Shown piece by piece: positions 1 through 9,691 of a stretch of 64,000 bases of DNA. The notes beneath the pieces are model-generated. The model ran no database searches and had not been told where the DNA came from. It saw only the letters and a list, made by a program, of their open reading frames with translations. How positions within the stretch are numbered: position 1 is the first letter of the stretch; every line of letters begins with the position of its first letter. The position numbers and the translations under genes are program-made. This DNA is from Lepus europaeus (Eukaryota; Chordata; Mammalia; Lagomorpha; Leporidae). The stretch lies in NCBI RefSeq assembly GCF_033115175.1, contig NC_084847.1, positions 51,283,612 through 51,347,611 of the forward strand. Reading direction: 5' to 3'.

Positions 1-288
1 ATCCCACATGGGCGCCGATTTGAGTCCTGGCTGCTCCGCTTCCGATCCAGCTGCCTGCTGATGTGCCTGAGAAGGCAGCAGAGGGTGGCCCAAGTGTTCA
101 AGCCCCTGTCACCCACGTGAGAGACTCAGATGAAGGTCCTGGCTCCTGGCTTCAGCCTGGCCCAGCCATGGCCATTGTGGCCATTTGGTGGGTGAACCAG
201 CAGATGGAAGATCCCTCTCTCTCTCTCTCTCTCTCTCCCTCTTTCTCTCTGCCTCTCTGTAACTCTGTTCTTCAAGCAATTTACTAAA
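1..288 (+). mobile_element. CSINE (lagomorph C-repeat), cut by window start
   Basis: Begins inside the tRNA-like head (box B-like GATTTGAGTCC), followed by the body GGCCCAAGTG…GTGGGTGAACCAGCAGATGGAAG and a CT repeat. The 5' end is outside the window. C-repeats are tRNA-derived SINEs restricted to lagomorphs. Confidence 0.9.
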
Positions 289-563
289 GCTACCAATTTA
301 CTAAAACTGCATGCAAATGTGTGCAAATTTCTCAAAACAGGAATCAGCCAGGGGCACGACATCCGTTAATTGACGAACCAGGGTGTGGAAGCAGTCATTC
401 TAACCCGACTGCCTTCAGGCGATTTACTTAGAATCCAACAAGATTTCGAAATTAAACAAGAAAAAAAGAAAAACACTGCTAAATATGAGGAAGGGTCATG
501 GCTTACATTAATTCAAAATATTCTTAACCACAATGAATGAAAATGTTTAAAAACGCTCTTTAG
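289..563. other. Unassigned AT-rich DNA between CSINEs
   Basis: No coding frame with homology; possibly old LINE sequence, too diverged to name. Confidence 0.4.
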
Positions 564-907
564 GGACCGGCTGGCGCTGTGGTGCAGTAGGTTAAGCAGT
601 GCCGGCATCCCATATGGGCACCGGTTCGAGTCCCGGCTGCTCCTCTTCCCATCCAGCTCTCTGCTGTGGCCTGGGAAAGCAGTGGAAGATGGCCCAAACG
701 CTTGGGCCCCTGCACCCACGTGGGAGACCCAGAGCAGCTCCTGGCTCCTGGCTTCGGATCGGCACAGCTCTGACCATTGCAGCCAATTGGGGAGTGAACC
801 ATCGGATGGAAGACCTCTCTCTGTGTCTCTCTCTCTCTCTTTCTGCCTCTCCTCTCTCTGTGTATAACTCTGACTTTCAAATAAATAAATAAAATCTTTC
901 AAAAAAA
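564..907 (+). mobile_element. CSINE, full length
   Basis: Complete copy: head CTGGCGCTGTGGTGCAGTAGG (box A region), box B GGTTCGAGTCC at 623-633, body, pyrimidine tract, AAATAAATAAATAAAATC tail and terminal A run. Confidence 0.95.
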
Positions 908-1051
908 TCATAATTGGAATTGTTAAGATTGTAATCGGTGTTGTCAACTATAACTGATCTTAGCTTCACATAGGCCTTAGGTCAGCTTGACCCCAGTAAC
1001 CATGTATTCCCCTCCCCACCTTGTGGTTTTTGCCTTTATAAACCCTGCCGC

Positions 1052-1397
1052 GGGAGGTGCGCGTGGAGGAGAAGCAGTTAAGCCCCTCTTAGGACAGCTG
1101 CCTCCCATGTTGGAGTACCTGGTTTGAGTCCAGGCTGCTCCACTTCCGATCCAGGTTCTTGCTAATGTGCCTGGGAAGGTGGCAGATGGTGGCCAAGGTG
1201 CTCGGGTCCCCGCCACCGATGTGGGAGACCTGGACGGAGTTACAGACTTCTGACTTCAACCTGGCCCAGCCCTGGCTGTTGTGGGCATTCGGAGAGTGAA
1301 CCTGCAAATGGAAGAGCTGTGTGTGTCTGTCTGTCTCTCTGTCTTTCTCTCTGTAACTCTGACTTTCACAGTAAATAAATTTATAAAAAAAAAAAAA
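1052..1397 (+). mobile_element. CSINE, older copy
   Basis: Diverged head (GTTAAGCCCCTCTTAGGACAG), box B TGGTTTGAGTCC, GT/CT tract and a 13-A tail ending at 1397. Confidence 0.85.
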
Positions 1398-2490
1398 GTA
1401 TTGATTGGGCATGTTTTGTTAATGAGATGGTGATGAACAAATATATCAGGATGGGGTATTAAAATTTTCCATAAAATGCTTCAAACTAATAATCTAATCT
1501 GCCTCTCCCTACTGTGGTGGGCAGTAGGTGGGCGATGGGGGAGCCAGGGAGGCCAGAGGGGAGAGGTCAGGACCAGAGGGGACGCTGAGGAGCACCGAGC
1601 TCCGCAGGTGGAGGCACAGGAGGCGTCTTGGGACCACAGGACTTGCTCACAGACGGAGCGTGACAAGTGGCTCGGGCTGCGATTGCTGAGTGGATCTGGG
1701 AGTGGGGGGTGAGATCGGGGGGGGGGGGGGGGGGCTGTGGCCTCCAGGAGCACAGCCAAGTCCAGACTTCAGCGGAGGGTTGGGCCGGAAGTCAGCTGCA
1801 TTAACACCGTGGGACTTAGAGAGGCCACCGAGCTGGAACAAAGACGAAGGGGGGGGGGGGTGCTGAGCCTGCTGCTGGTCACTGGTCGCCCGGACACTGT
1901 TGCTCAAAGAGCAAAGGGCAAGCCCCTCCTACCCCAGCCCTCGGGGCGGGGCTTCCCAAAGCCAGTCCACTGAGCCCCCTCCCCTCCCCCCACAGCCGGA
2001 GCCTCCCCCCCTCCCCTCCTGCCTGGCCACCTGCGACCCTCCCCGCTGCCGGCTTGGACATCTGGGGGGTCCCAGGGAAGTTTGGAAACGCGAATTCGCG
2101 TCCTTAGAACCCCTGCCCACCCCCAAACTAGTTCCTGCTTCCCAACCCTTTCCCCCACTCCTTAGCAACAGGCGGATGGGGGTGGGGTACTCCGGGAGGG
2201 GTCTCTTAAAGCAAAAGACAAGGAAAAGCCTTTTGGATTTCAAACGCTTAGAACTTAGAGGTCCAATCCAGCAGGGAAACAAGGCCTGGGTGGTGTGGAG
2301 CGAGGCCCCCAGCCCCAGGGCCAGCGCTAAGGAGAAGCATCCCAAAGTGCTGGCTCCGCAGTGTCCCCCGTGTGGAGGCGCATCCCCCAGAGCCCTGCTG
2401 GTGCCCAAAACTGACCACCACTGCGGGGAAGGGGGCTCCGAGGCTCATCCCAGGCAGGACCCACAGCCTGGGCCCTCCCCCACAAACCAG
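1398..2490. other. Unassigned DNA before METTL27
   Basis: Two G runs and a GC-rich stretch at 1900-2460 without splice-consistent homologous exons. The long open frame 1900-2619 runs into a CSINE CT repeat and is not credible. Confidence 0.5.
1715..1735. repeat. G homopolymer run
   Basis: About 18 G at 1718-1735; a shorter run of G is at 1849-1860. Both are sequencing-sensitive. Confidence 0.95.
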
Positions 2491-2539
2491 TGGGCGCGAC
2501 ACCGGCATCCCATATGGTCGGTGCAGCCATCTGCGGAAG

Positions 2540-2587
<48 letters not shown>

Positions 2588-2600
2588 ACTCTGCCTCCTG
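2491..2600 (+). mobile_element. CSINE remnant with internal deletion and CT repeat
   Basis: Only the head piece ACCGGCATCCCATATGG and the GCGGAAGAG/CT-tract part remain, joined directly, so most of the body is gone. The CT repeat covers about 2541-2586. Confidence 0.7.
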
Positions 2601-2739
2601 GCCACACACAGGTGTTTGAATTATGAAAATAAAATGTAAAATGCAGCCACACGTGGCTACCCTATAAACTAACCCCGATTGCAAAACATTTCCAGGGCCT
2701 CGGGTGTCCATCAAAAGCTCAGACGGGAGGAGGGGCCCA

Positions 2740-3154
2740 GAGCCTTGAGCTCATTGGCTGGGGGCAGGGGAGGGGGCGGGATACCACTGCTTCCCTTTCA
2801 TTGGGTATTCTCCTTCAGCGGAAAGCCAATCCTCGAGCGTGCTGGGGGCGTGGCCAGGCGTGCCCTACAGGACTCGCCCCGAGTGCCGGCGCCCACCCAC
2901 CCCGGTGGGTTGACGTAAGCGGTGAGCCTTGGCCCCCGACCCCTGCGTTCTGGGTGTCCTCGCACCCCCGGGGGCAGCGGGGCAGGCCCTGCCCCCCTCC
3001 AAGGCCTGCAGTCCCAGGGTGCAGCTGTCCGGCTCCGCCCCACCGGCGCTCAGGGTCCCCGCCTGTGGAATGGGACTGCCCTGGGGGTCTGACAGCCCCC
3101 TCTGACACGGCGTGGGGGACGGGAAGACTGTGTGTCCCCCACCCCGCCAGGCCG
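2740..3154 (+). promoter_or_regulatory. METTL27: METTL27 CpG-rich promoter and noncoding first exon region
   Basis: GC- and CpG-rich stretch directly before the METTL27 start, with no TATA box. Several GC-box-like GGGCGGG and GGGGCGTGG words lie at 2770-2860. Because an acceptor ends at 3150, the 5' UTR must be spliced; plausible donors are GAC|GTAAGC near 2914 and GCG|GTGAGC near 2921. The transcription start cannot be fixed by reading. Role inferred from position. Confidence 0.6.
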
Positions 3155-5846
3155 ATGGCCCAGGAGGAGGCGGGGCACCTGCGCGAGGTGCTGGCCCGGG
3201 TCGGGGCCTCCCACGACATCAAGGACCTGACCTGCAAGCTGCACTTCTATGACCGCTGGGCCCCAGACTACGACCAGGTAAACCCACCCGGGGCCCCGCG
3301 GCGCCGCACCCAGCCGCAGTGGTCTATCTGTGAAGTGGGATTCAGCAGCCTGGCATCTGGGGGCGGCCGCCCTCAGGGACCAGGACCCCCTTACCCAGGC
3401 GCCCATACGGGGGGCGGGGCTGCCACTGGCGCCAAAAGTGTAGGAAAGCACCCGACACACCCCCCCCAGAAGACCCCCCAAAGGCGGGGGCACTGGTGGG
3501 ATCACCTCCCCGCTCTGGCCCCTCCAGGATGTGGCTGCCCTGCAGTACCGCGCCCCCCGCCTCGCCGTGGCCTGCCTCACCCAAGCCCACCTAGGCCTGC
3601 CACACAATGCCCTGATCCTGGACGTGGCCTGCGGCACCGGCCTGGTGGCCATGGAGGTGAGGCTGCCCCAGACCCCCTGCCCGCTCAGCACCACCCCCCT
3701 CGCCAATGGCTCAAATCCCCTACCACCTGAGCAACCCCCCATCCCATGCCCTCCCCCACCCCCGATCCTGCCTCCCCTCTCAGACTCACTGGTCCGAAAC
3801 ACATGGGTCAAATAAACCCCCTGTGGGGCCTAGCACCCTCCCACGGTGCAGGGACCCCATAACTGAGCCCCCCACCCCCATCCCAGCTGCAGGCTCGGGG
3901 CTTCTTCCGGCTGCACGGGGTTGATGGGAGCCCAGAGATGCTGGAACAGGCCCGGGCCCGTGGCCTCTACCAGCAACTGAGTCTCTGCACCCTGGGCCAG
4001 GAGCCTCTGCCCAGCCCGGAAGGTACGCTCCTCCCCCCACGGCCCCCGACATGGCAAGGCCTGCCTCCCCGCCCACCTCTGCAGCGCCAACCCCTCGCGC
4101 TCTTGAGCCCCCTCCCACACCCACCCCACAGCCCCTCCTTGCGGCTCTCAGCCCAAATCTGGGCCACACGCACCCACCGCACCCCACCCTCTTCCCCCAG
4201 GGACGTTCGACGCGGTGCTGCTGGTGGGTGCCCTCAGCGACGGCCAGGTGCCCTGCTCTGCCGTCCCTGAGCTCGTGCGAGTCACGAAGCCAGGTGAGGA
4301 ACAGCCCGGCCAGCCCCTCGCCAGCTCAGACCCTCCAAGGCCGAGCAAGGGCAGGGCTCTGGCCAGGCCAACAGGCAGGGCGGGCAGGTGGCCGGCTCAC
4401 CTCCTGCCCATGGGCAGCTGGGGGCGCAGCTCCCCTCCAGCCTCTGTCCCGCACTTGGGAGCAGGTGGTGCCATCCCTGGGGGCCCTTCCTCGTGAGATC
4501 CAAATGCCCTCACTCCAGTCCCTCATCTTCCAGCCCCCGCGCTAACTCACAGGCTGCCGATGGGTGAATCTTTCCCTTTCTTGGCCTCAGTTTTCTCATC
4601 AGGGAAATGGGGCTGCTCGGGCAGGGTGACAGGGCGCACACGTCTCTCAGGCAGCTGTGTCTGCTGTGACCTTGCCCTGAACTTGCCTCTGCTCTGGGCA
4701 GCAGCGTGAGGACCAGGAGGCCGTGCCCAGCACGGGGCGCAGTCGGTCAGGAAGTCGCCGAGGTGAAAAATTCTTCTTCCCCTCCCCCTTCTTGTCCCTG
4801 CTGCTGGGGTACTGGAGTGGCAGCGGCTAGGCCTGGGCAGGCCTGGGCAGGCGTAGTGGCCTCTCGGGAGGCCAGCAGATGCAGGGACATTGGTGGGGTC
4901 AGCGGAAGAGGCAGGAGCTGGGCACAGGTGGACAGGAAATTCTCTTGCATGCACTAACAGGCACCAGGGCTCCCGGCCTGGGCTTGCCGGGTCCCTAAGC
5001 CGCTCTGAGCCCTGCCCCCCAGCTCACGTGCTGACAGCTCCCCCACACTCACTATATTCACCTCCATCTGTGCTCGTTCTGCTCCGCCAAGCCCCTTCCT
5101 CCAAGAAGCCCTCCCAGACCTTCCCCTCTCTCCTTGTGTGCAGTTACTGCCTGTGCTAGGCGTTTTCACACGAACACACACACACACACACACATGCACG
5201 CATGCACCCAGCCTTGCCTTGGGACAGGAGAGCCGTCCCCTCTCTGCCAGTGGGGAACCAGGCTCAGGGCCAGGCAGGGGCTCGCCCGAGGCCAGCGCTC
5301 ACATGCGTGCAGACGGAGCCGTGTCTTCCAGCAGAGGGGCTGGGTATGAGCAGTGGGGAGGGGACCCTCTTGTTCCGGGGGACACAGTCAAGCATCCCCA
5401 GTGTTAAAGGGCATGTGGGCCTTGAAGCATGCACAGGAGGACGCCCAGCTGGTGTCCCCAATGCCACAGAGGCGGGGAGAGGCTGGTCTGGGCATGAAGA
5501 CAGGCCCAGCGCACACGGGCCTGGGACCACCACGGCTCACCAGCGCCTTCCCCGCCTCTCCCCAGGTGGGCTGCTGTGTCTGACCACCAGGACCAATCCG
5601 TCCAACCTGCCATACAAGGAAGCCTTGGAAGGTGTCCTAGATGGGCTGGAGCGGGCCGGGGCGTGGAGACGCCTGGTGGCGCAGCCCGTGGACCACTGGG
5701 AGCTGGCTACCTCGGAGCTCCAGGTGGCGCCTGGGGCCTCAGCCCAGGACGGTTTCATCTCCGGCATCGTGTACCTGTACCGAAAGCAGGAAGGGGCCCA
5801 GGCTGAGAGAGAGGGGCCCGGGCCCCAGCCCTGCGCTGGCCTCTGA
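3155..5846 (+). CDS. METTL27: METTL27, predicted SAM-dependent methyltransferase (5 coding exons)
   Basis: Coding exons 3155-3277, 3528-3656, 3887-4022, 4201-4293 and 5566-5846 join in frame to 253 residues, every intron having GT-AG ends. The fold is a class I Rossmann methyltransferase: motif I LDVACGTG (residues 72-79) should bind S-adenosylmethionine, and GVDGSPEML (95-103) supplies the motif II acid, Asp97. A conserved N-terminal stretch, KLHFYDRWAPDYDQ, ends exon 1. The protein is assigned by close similarity to human METTL27 (WBSCR27) from memory; its substrate is not established. The start is the ATG 5 bases after a good acceptor (…CCGCCAG at 3150), so a noncoding first exon must lie upstream, as in human. 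Intron 4 (1.27 kb) holds MIR/L2 relics and a CA repeat. The C-terminus ends in DGFISGIVYLYRKQEG plus a tail, in a frame different from the human protein as I recall it. METTL27 is convergent with CLDN4. Confidence 0.93.
4555..4645 (+). mobile_element. MIR fragment in METTL27 intron 4
   Basis: CTTGGCCTCAGTTTTCTCATC…GAAATGGGGCTG is the MIR 3'-half core. Confidence 0.7.
4970..5155 (+). mobile_element. L2 fragment in METTL27 intron 4
   Basis: CCTTCCTCCAAGAAGCCCTCCC and its surroundings resemble the L2 3' end. Confidence 0.45.
5173..5196. repeat. CA microsatellite in METTL27 intron 4
   Basis: Run of ACACAC with flanking ATGCACGCATGC. Confidence 0.95.
5225..5310 (-). mobile_element. MIR fragment in METTL27 intron 4
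   Basis: GTGGGGAACCAGGCTCAGGG…GGGGCTCGCCCGAGG resembles antisense MIR. Confidence 0.4.
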
Positions 5847-5994
5847 CCCTCCGTGTGGACTTCCCCGGGCCCCCGCTGCTGCACCCTGCCACTCAGGGTG
5901 GGAGAGGAGAGGGCTCCCCTCCTGCACCCAGGACGGGAGAGGGCTCTGCAGGAGAGAAGATTCCTTCCGGGGGTTTGGGAAGCCACAAATGCTG

Positions 5995-6318
5995 GGGGGA
6001 AGGTGGCATTGTGGTGCAGCCGGCGTCCCATGTGGGAGGACCGTTCTGAGTCCCGCTGTCCTACTTCCTCGCCATGCAGTGCCTTCCTAAGGTGCCTGGG
6101 GAGCCAGCAGGTGATGGCGGCAGTATTTTGAGCCACTGGCACCACCTGGGAGACCCAGATGGAGTTCCAGGCTCCTGCCTTCAGCCTGGCCCAGCCCTGG
6201 CCCTTGCAGTCATCTGGGGGGAGAGGGATGACACAGCAAATGGACGATCTCTCTCTCTCTCTCTCTCTCTCCCTGGACTTTCAAATAAATAAATCGATCT
6301 TAAAAAAAAAAAAAAAAA
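5995..6318 (+). mobile_element. CSINE downstream of METTL27
   Basis: Diverged head GGTGGCATTGTGGTGCAGCC with part missing, body, CT tract, AAATAAATAAATC and a 17-A tail. Same strand as METTL27; see the poly(A) candidate inside it. Confidence 0.9.
6284..6293 (+). terminator. METTL27: Candidate METTL27 poly(A) signals inside a CSINE
   Basis: Overlapping AATAAA hexamers at 6284-6289 and 6288-6293 lie in the tail of a plus-strand CSINE, 438 bases after the METTL27 stop. I see no AATAAA between the stop and this SINE, so the SINE may supply the gene's 3' end. Confidence 0.45.
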
Positions 6319-7000
6319 GCAGCAGATGGAAGTGCCAGAGGAGACCCGCCCCACCCCACCCCCGGGGCTGTCCCTGACCCTGCCCCGACAGGACCACAGC
6401 TGTGACTGCATGAGTGCCCCCCAGGGGCTGGGCCCTCGCAGCTGTAACCCATGCACATGGAACCCGGGGCCCGACTCAGTGCTAACAGCACCCAGCAGAG
6501 CAGAGCGGGTCGGGTCGGAGCCGGAGTTCCACGCCACGGGTCTAGGGCGGGGCCGCACGCTCCCACAAGCCCAGGGCTGTACGTCCTCACCCGTGAAGGG
6601 GCCCCAGAGGCTGCCCTGGCTGGGGCAGGTGGAAAGACCCCGGTGACCTGTGTGAGCTGGGCTGTGATGGTGCTCTTTCCGAGGGAGGAGGCTCAGAGCT
6701 GGCCCTGCAGGACAAACGGGATCCAGCAGGGTGGGGAGGGCAGGGACCAAGCCCAGGGTTCAGTGCTGCCCGCCGCCCTCCCTCCCGGGGTCCCCACTGG
6801 GTCCCGGGCATGCGCTGTTTCCTGCCTCCAGGATGACTCCCAAGGTTACGGCCAGGTCTGCTTGTCCCGATTCCCCGAAGCCGTTTTCCTAAGTGCCGGG
6901 GTCCAGGCCCTGGCTGACCCCCTGTGCAGGCCTCCAGCCCCGCCCCTCCCACGCCCACCCCTGCAAGCCCCACTCAGAGACAAATACAGATCTTCCTGTA
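6319..7000. other. Convergent gap between METTL27 and CLDN4
   Basis: Unique GC-rich sequence; no extra gene seen. It may hold METTL27 readthrough sequence. Confidence 0.5.
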
Positions 7001-7011
7001 CACAGGTCCCG

Positions 7012-7017
7012 TTTATT
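7012..7017 (-). terminator. CLDN4: CLDN4 poly(A) signal
   Basis: AATAAA on the minus strand (TTTATT on plus), 686 bases beyond the CLDN4 stop, followed by a GT-rich stretch (GGGACCTGTGTAC). This gives a 3' UTR of about 700 bases and an mRNA near 1.5 kb, typical for this gene. Confidence 0.75.
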
Positions 7018-7702
7018 GTAGAAAATAATAATAATTACAGTGATGAATAGCACTTCTTAAATTACAAAACAGAGACATCGAGGGAGACCCCCTGCCCCCA
7101 ACATACACACGCCGGGCTGGCCAGTGTCCTTGACTGGGGAGGGTGGGAGGGGGTGCTCCAGCCTTCCTGCCCAAACCAGTTTGTCCCACCTCCACCCCTC
7201 CCCTCCAAACCAGTCTGTCCACTCTGTGCTCCTCGGCGCCATTCTCGGCCACCACCAAGCTTCCTCGGGCAGGGCAGGTACGGCTCAAGCATGGATCCCC
7301 CAAGTTCATACAGCTGGCAGGGCCAGGAGTGCCAGGAGCCAGGGAGACGGTGGCAAGACAGGCGCTAGAGTCATGGAGCGTGCAGGCAGAGGGCGTGGGC
7401 AGACGGAGCGGGGCAAAGGCTAGAGCGGCAACACGGGCACGAGTGGGCACCCACTCCGAAACACAGTTCAAGGTCAGGGCTGGGCTGGCCTGGCCAGCAG
7501 GACCAGCTCCCTGCTCCATCACCTGCCTCCAGGAGCCATTCAGAGGAGGGGGCACGGTGTCTCTCTTGCCATCCATCCTTGGGAAGGTGTCCAAGCGGGG
7601 CGAGGTGGGGCAGAGGGCTGCCGGCCACAGGCCTCCTCCTGGGTCCCAGAGCTCCGTATGGACGATCCCAGCCAGGAGGGACACAGTCGATCAGCCGGAG
7701 CC

Positions 7703-8332
7703 TCACACGTAGTTGCTGGCCGGGGCGGAGCGGGCAGCCGAGTACTTGGCCGAGTAGGGCTTGTCGGCGCGTGGCGGGCAGTTACAGCACAGCAGAGCCC
7801 CGCCGAGCAGCAGCAGGCCCGAGGCTGCCCAGCCGATGTAGAGGGAGGCGCCCATCTCCCGCTTCTGCCCGGACGCCACGAGCGGATTGTAGAAGTCCTG
7901 GATGACGTTGTGGGCCGTCCACGACACGGGCACCATCACCAGCAGGCCGGCCAGCAGGAACACCACGCCCGCCACGATCATGGTCTTGGCCTTGGCCGTC
8001 TCATCCTCCACACAGTTGGTGCACTTGCCCCCGACCACGGACAGCAGCACGCCGAAGGCGGCCACGATGATACAGATGATGGTGAGCGCGCGGGCCGCCT
8101 GCAGGTCCTGCGGCAGCGCCAGCAGCGAGTCGTACACCTTGCATTGCATCTGCCCGGTGCTCTGCACCACACAGTTCATCCACAGCCCCTCCCAGATGAC
8201 CTGCGAGGTGACGATGTTGCTGCCGATGAAGGCCGTCACGCGCCACATGGGCATGGCGCAGCACAGCATGGAGCCCAGCCAGCCCAGCACGGCCAGGGCG
8301 ATCCCCATCACCTGTAGTCCCATGGAAGCCAT
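7703..8332 (-). CDS. CLDN4: Claudin-4 (single coding exon)
   Basis: Intronless 209-residue claudin; the start is the ATG at 8332-8330 ([10 protein letters not shown]) and the stop is at 7705-7703. Four membrane helices lie near residues 8-28, 81-101, 117-137 and 161-181. The first extracellular loop has the claudin signature Trp30, GLW (49-51), Cys54 and Cys64 (disulfide), followed by Arg81. The second loop carries [12 protein letters not shown], a stretch known in this family to bind Clostridium perfringens enterotoxin. The C-terminus ASNYV is a ZO-1-type PDZ ligand preceded by a Tyr-rich tail, as in human CLDN4. It acts at epithelial tight junctions, where family work links it to a sodium barrier and chloride selectivity. 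It is divergent from CLDN3, 26 kb away, and convergent with METTL27. Distinguished from CLDN3 by [11 protein letters not shown] and the [10 protein letters not shown] tail. Confidence 0.98.
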   Translation of the reverse strand: MASMGLQVMGIALAVLGWLGSMLCCAMPMWRVTAFIGSNIVTSQVIWEGLWMNCVVQSTGQMQCKVYDSLLALPQDLQAARALTIICIIVAAFGVLLSVVGGKCTNCVEDETAKAKTMIVAGVVFLLAGLLVMVPVSWTAHNVIQDFYNPLVASGQKREMGASLYIGWAASGLLLLGGALLCCNCPPRADKPYSAKYSAARSAPASNYV

Positions 8333-8515
8333 GGCTCCGCGTGCGTCTCTGCTGGGCTCTAGCGATGGATCGATCGATCGGGGCGGCTTGAGAGGGATCG
8401 CAAGCCCTGAGGTCACACTGGCCCTGGACAGGGAAGAGACAAAGCCAGCGCCAGCGTGGAGTGTGAGCAGACCAGTCCTTTCAGCCAACAGCCGCCCCGC
8501 CGGCTACAGGTGGAG

Positions 8516-8526
8516 CAGTTATATGG
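8516..8526 (-). promoter_or_regulatory. CLDN4: CLDN4 TATA box
   Basis: On the minus strand CCATATAACTG reads across 8526-8516, about 185 bases before the CLDN4 start codon. A TATA-type element here predicts transcription starting near 8490 and a 5' UTR of roughly 160 bases without an intron, consistent with this single-exon gene. No other TATA-like word lies in the preceding 200 bases. Confidence 0.6.
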
Positions 8527-8539
8527 CTCTGGCGGAGAG

Positions 8540-9213
8540 AGGCGGGGGCAGAGGGAGGGGCTTCGGGCCCTGACCAGTTTCTCTGGATTCCTGAACCCTG
8601 GCCAACCAAGACACTGAAAGGCCCCTGAGTCACCCCCGAGTCTCAGAGGAAACTGCCCTCTCTCCTCCAGCCCCTCCCCCCACACTCCCTCCACCCCACC
8701 CCGGCCCATGCTGAGGTCAGTGATAGACACTGAGTCACAGGGCCACCTGGTGTCCATGGGGGTGGGGCGAGCGAGGTGGTGGACCTGGAGCCTGGGGGGT
8801 CCCAGCATCCCCCAGGCTCCTCATCCGGGCACTGTCAGTCAGCCTCGCACTTCCAGGCAGGTCAGGTGTGGGAGACGCAGGACACGGGAGGCCCTACCCC
8901 CACCCCCGATGCACCTTTGGCCAAAGAGAGACCCAAGCTGGTCCCCCCGCCACCACCATGGCCCCCATAGGCCAGGGCTGAGCCTGCGTGGGCAGCGCCG
9001 GCTGGGGGCAGCAGCCTGGGAGGCATCAGCCCCATGGTGGCTGTTTACTCCGTGTGGACACAGAGAGAGGTTCAAAGTCCCAGGAGACTTCAAAGCAGGG
9101 AGAGCCAGGCCAGGCATGGGGTGGGGGTGGGGGCTGCAGATAACACAGCAGCTGCCAGGGTTGGGGGGGGGGGGCGAGGCAGCAGGACCGGGTGGCAGGA
9201 ACGGGCACTGGGG
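8540..9213. other. CLDN4 upstream region
   Basis: Unique DNA directly upstream of the CLDN4 TATA box; GAGGTCAGTGATAGACACTGAGTCA near 8711-8735 contains an AP-1-like TGAGTCA. No gene seen. Confidence 0.4.
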
Positions 9214-9691
9214 TGGGGAGACGCAGCTCTTTCTTTCTTTCTTCCTTTCTTTCTTTCTTTTTTTAAAGATTTATTTATTTGCTTGAAAGACAGAGTTACA
9301 GAGAGGCAGAGGCAGAGAGAGAGAGAGACATGTCTTCCATCCGCTGGTTCACTCCCCAATTGGCCACAACAGCTAGAGCTGTGCTGATCCGAAGCCAGGA
9401 GCCAGGAGCTTCTTCCGGGTCTCCCACGTGGATGCAGGGGCCCAAGGACTTGGACCATCTTCTACTGCCTTCCCAGGGCATAGCAGAGAGCTGGATCAGA
9501 AGTGGAGCAGCCGGGACTCAAACTGGCACCCATATGGGAGGCCGGCACTGCAGGCGGCAGCTTTACCTGCTACGCCACAGTACGCACCCCGAGACACAGC
9601 TCTTTCTGGGAGTGGGGTCCCTGTGAGGGTTGTGCAAGGGAGCGGGACTGGGTGAAGGGGGCATTGGGGTGGAGGGAACAGCAAGGAATGC
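9214..9691 (+). repeat. Dispersed ~120-bp repeat, copy 1 (split by a CSINE)
   Basis: TGGGGAGACGCAGCTCTTTCT (9214-9234) resumes after the CSINE at 9591 and runs to GGAATGC at 9691. Second copy at 11647-11750, same strand. Family unknown. Confidence 0.75.
9235..9590 (-). mobile_element. CSINE with TTTC tail expansion
   Basis: Antisense copy; its tail has become a TTTC repeat (about 9228-9261). Flanked by a target duplication GAGACRCAGCTCTTTCT at 9218-9234 and 9591-9607 with one mismatch. It split one copy of a dispersed 105-bp repeat. Confidence 0.92.

Noticed and set aside
564-640. tRNA-like A and B boxes, repeated at dozens of sites
   Set aside because: These are heads of C-repeats, not tRNA genes: no acceptor-stem pairing and always followed by the SINE body.
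1900-2619. A 239-codon open frame
   Set aside because: It ends in the CT repeat of a CSINE remnant; its composition is low-complexity.
2801-3730. A 309-codon open frame overlapping METTL27 exons 1-2
   Set aside because: It reads through METTL27 introns in GC-rich DNA; only the spliced exons give a recognisable protein.
7703-8332. Calling this gene CLDN3 and the other CLDN4, by human left-to-right order
   Set aside because: Protein tails (ASNYV here, RKDYV at 34132) and the inverted gene order show the opposite assignment.
8333-8488. A 52-residue in-frame extension upstream of CLDN4
   Set aside because: It opens with TTG, contains no ATG before the normal start, and begins at about the predicted transcription start; the usual claudin-4 N-terminus follows.
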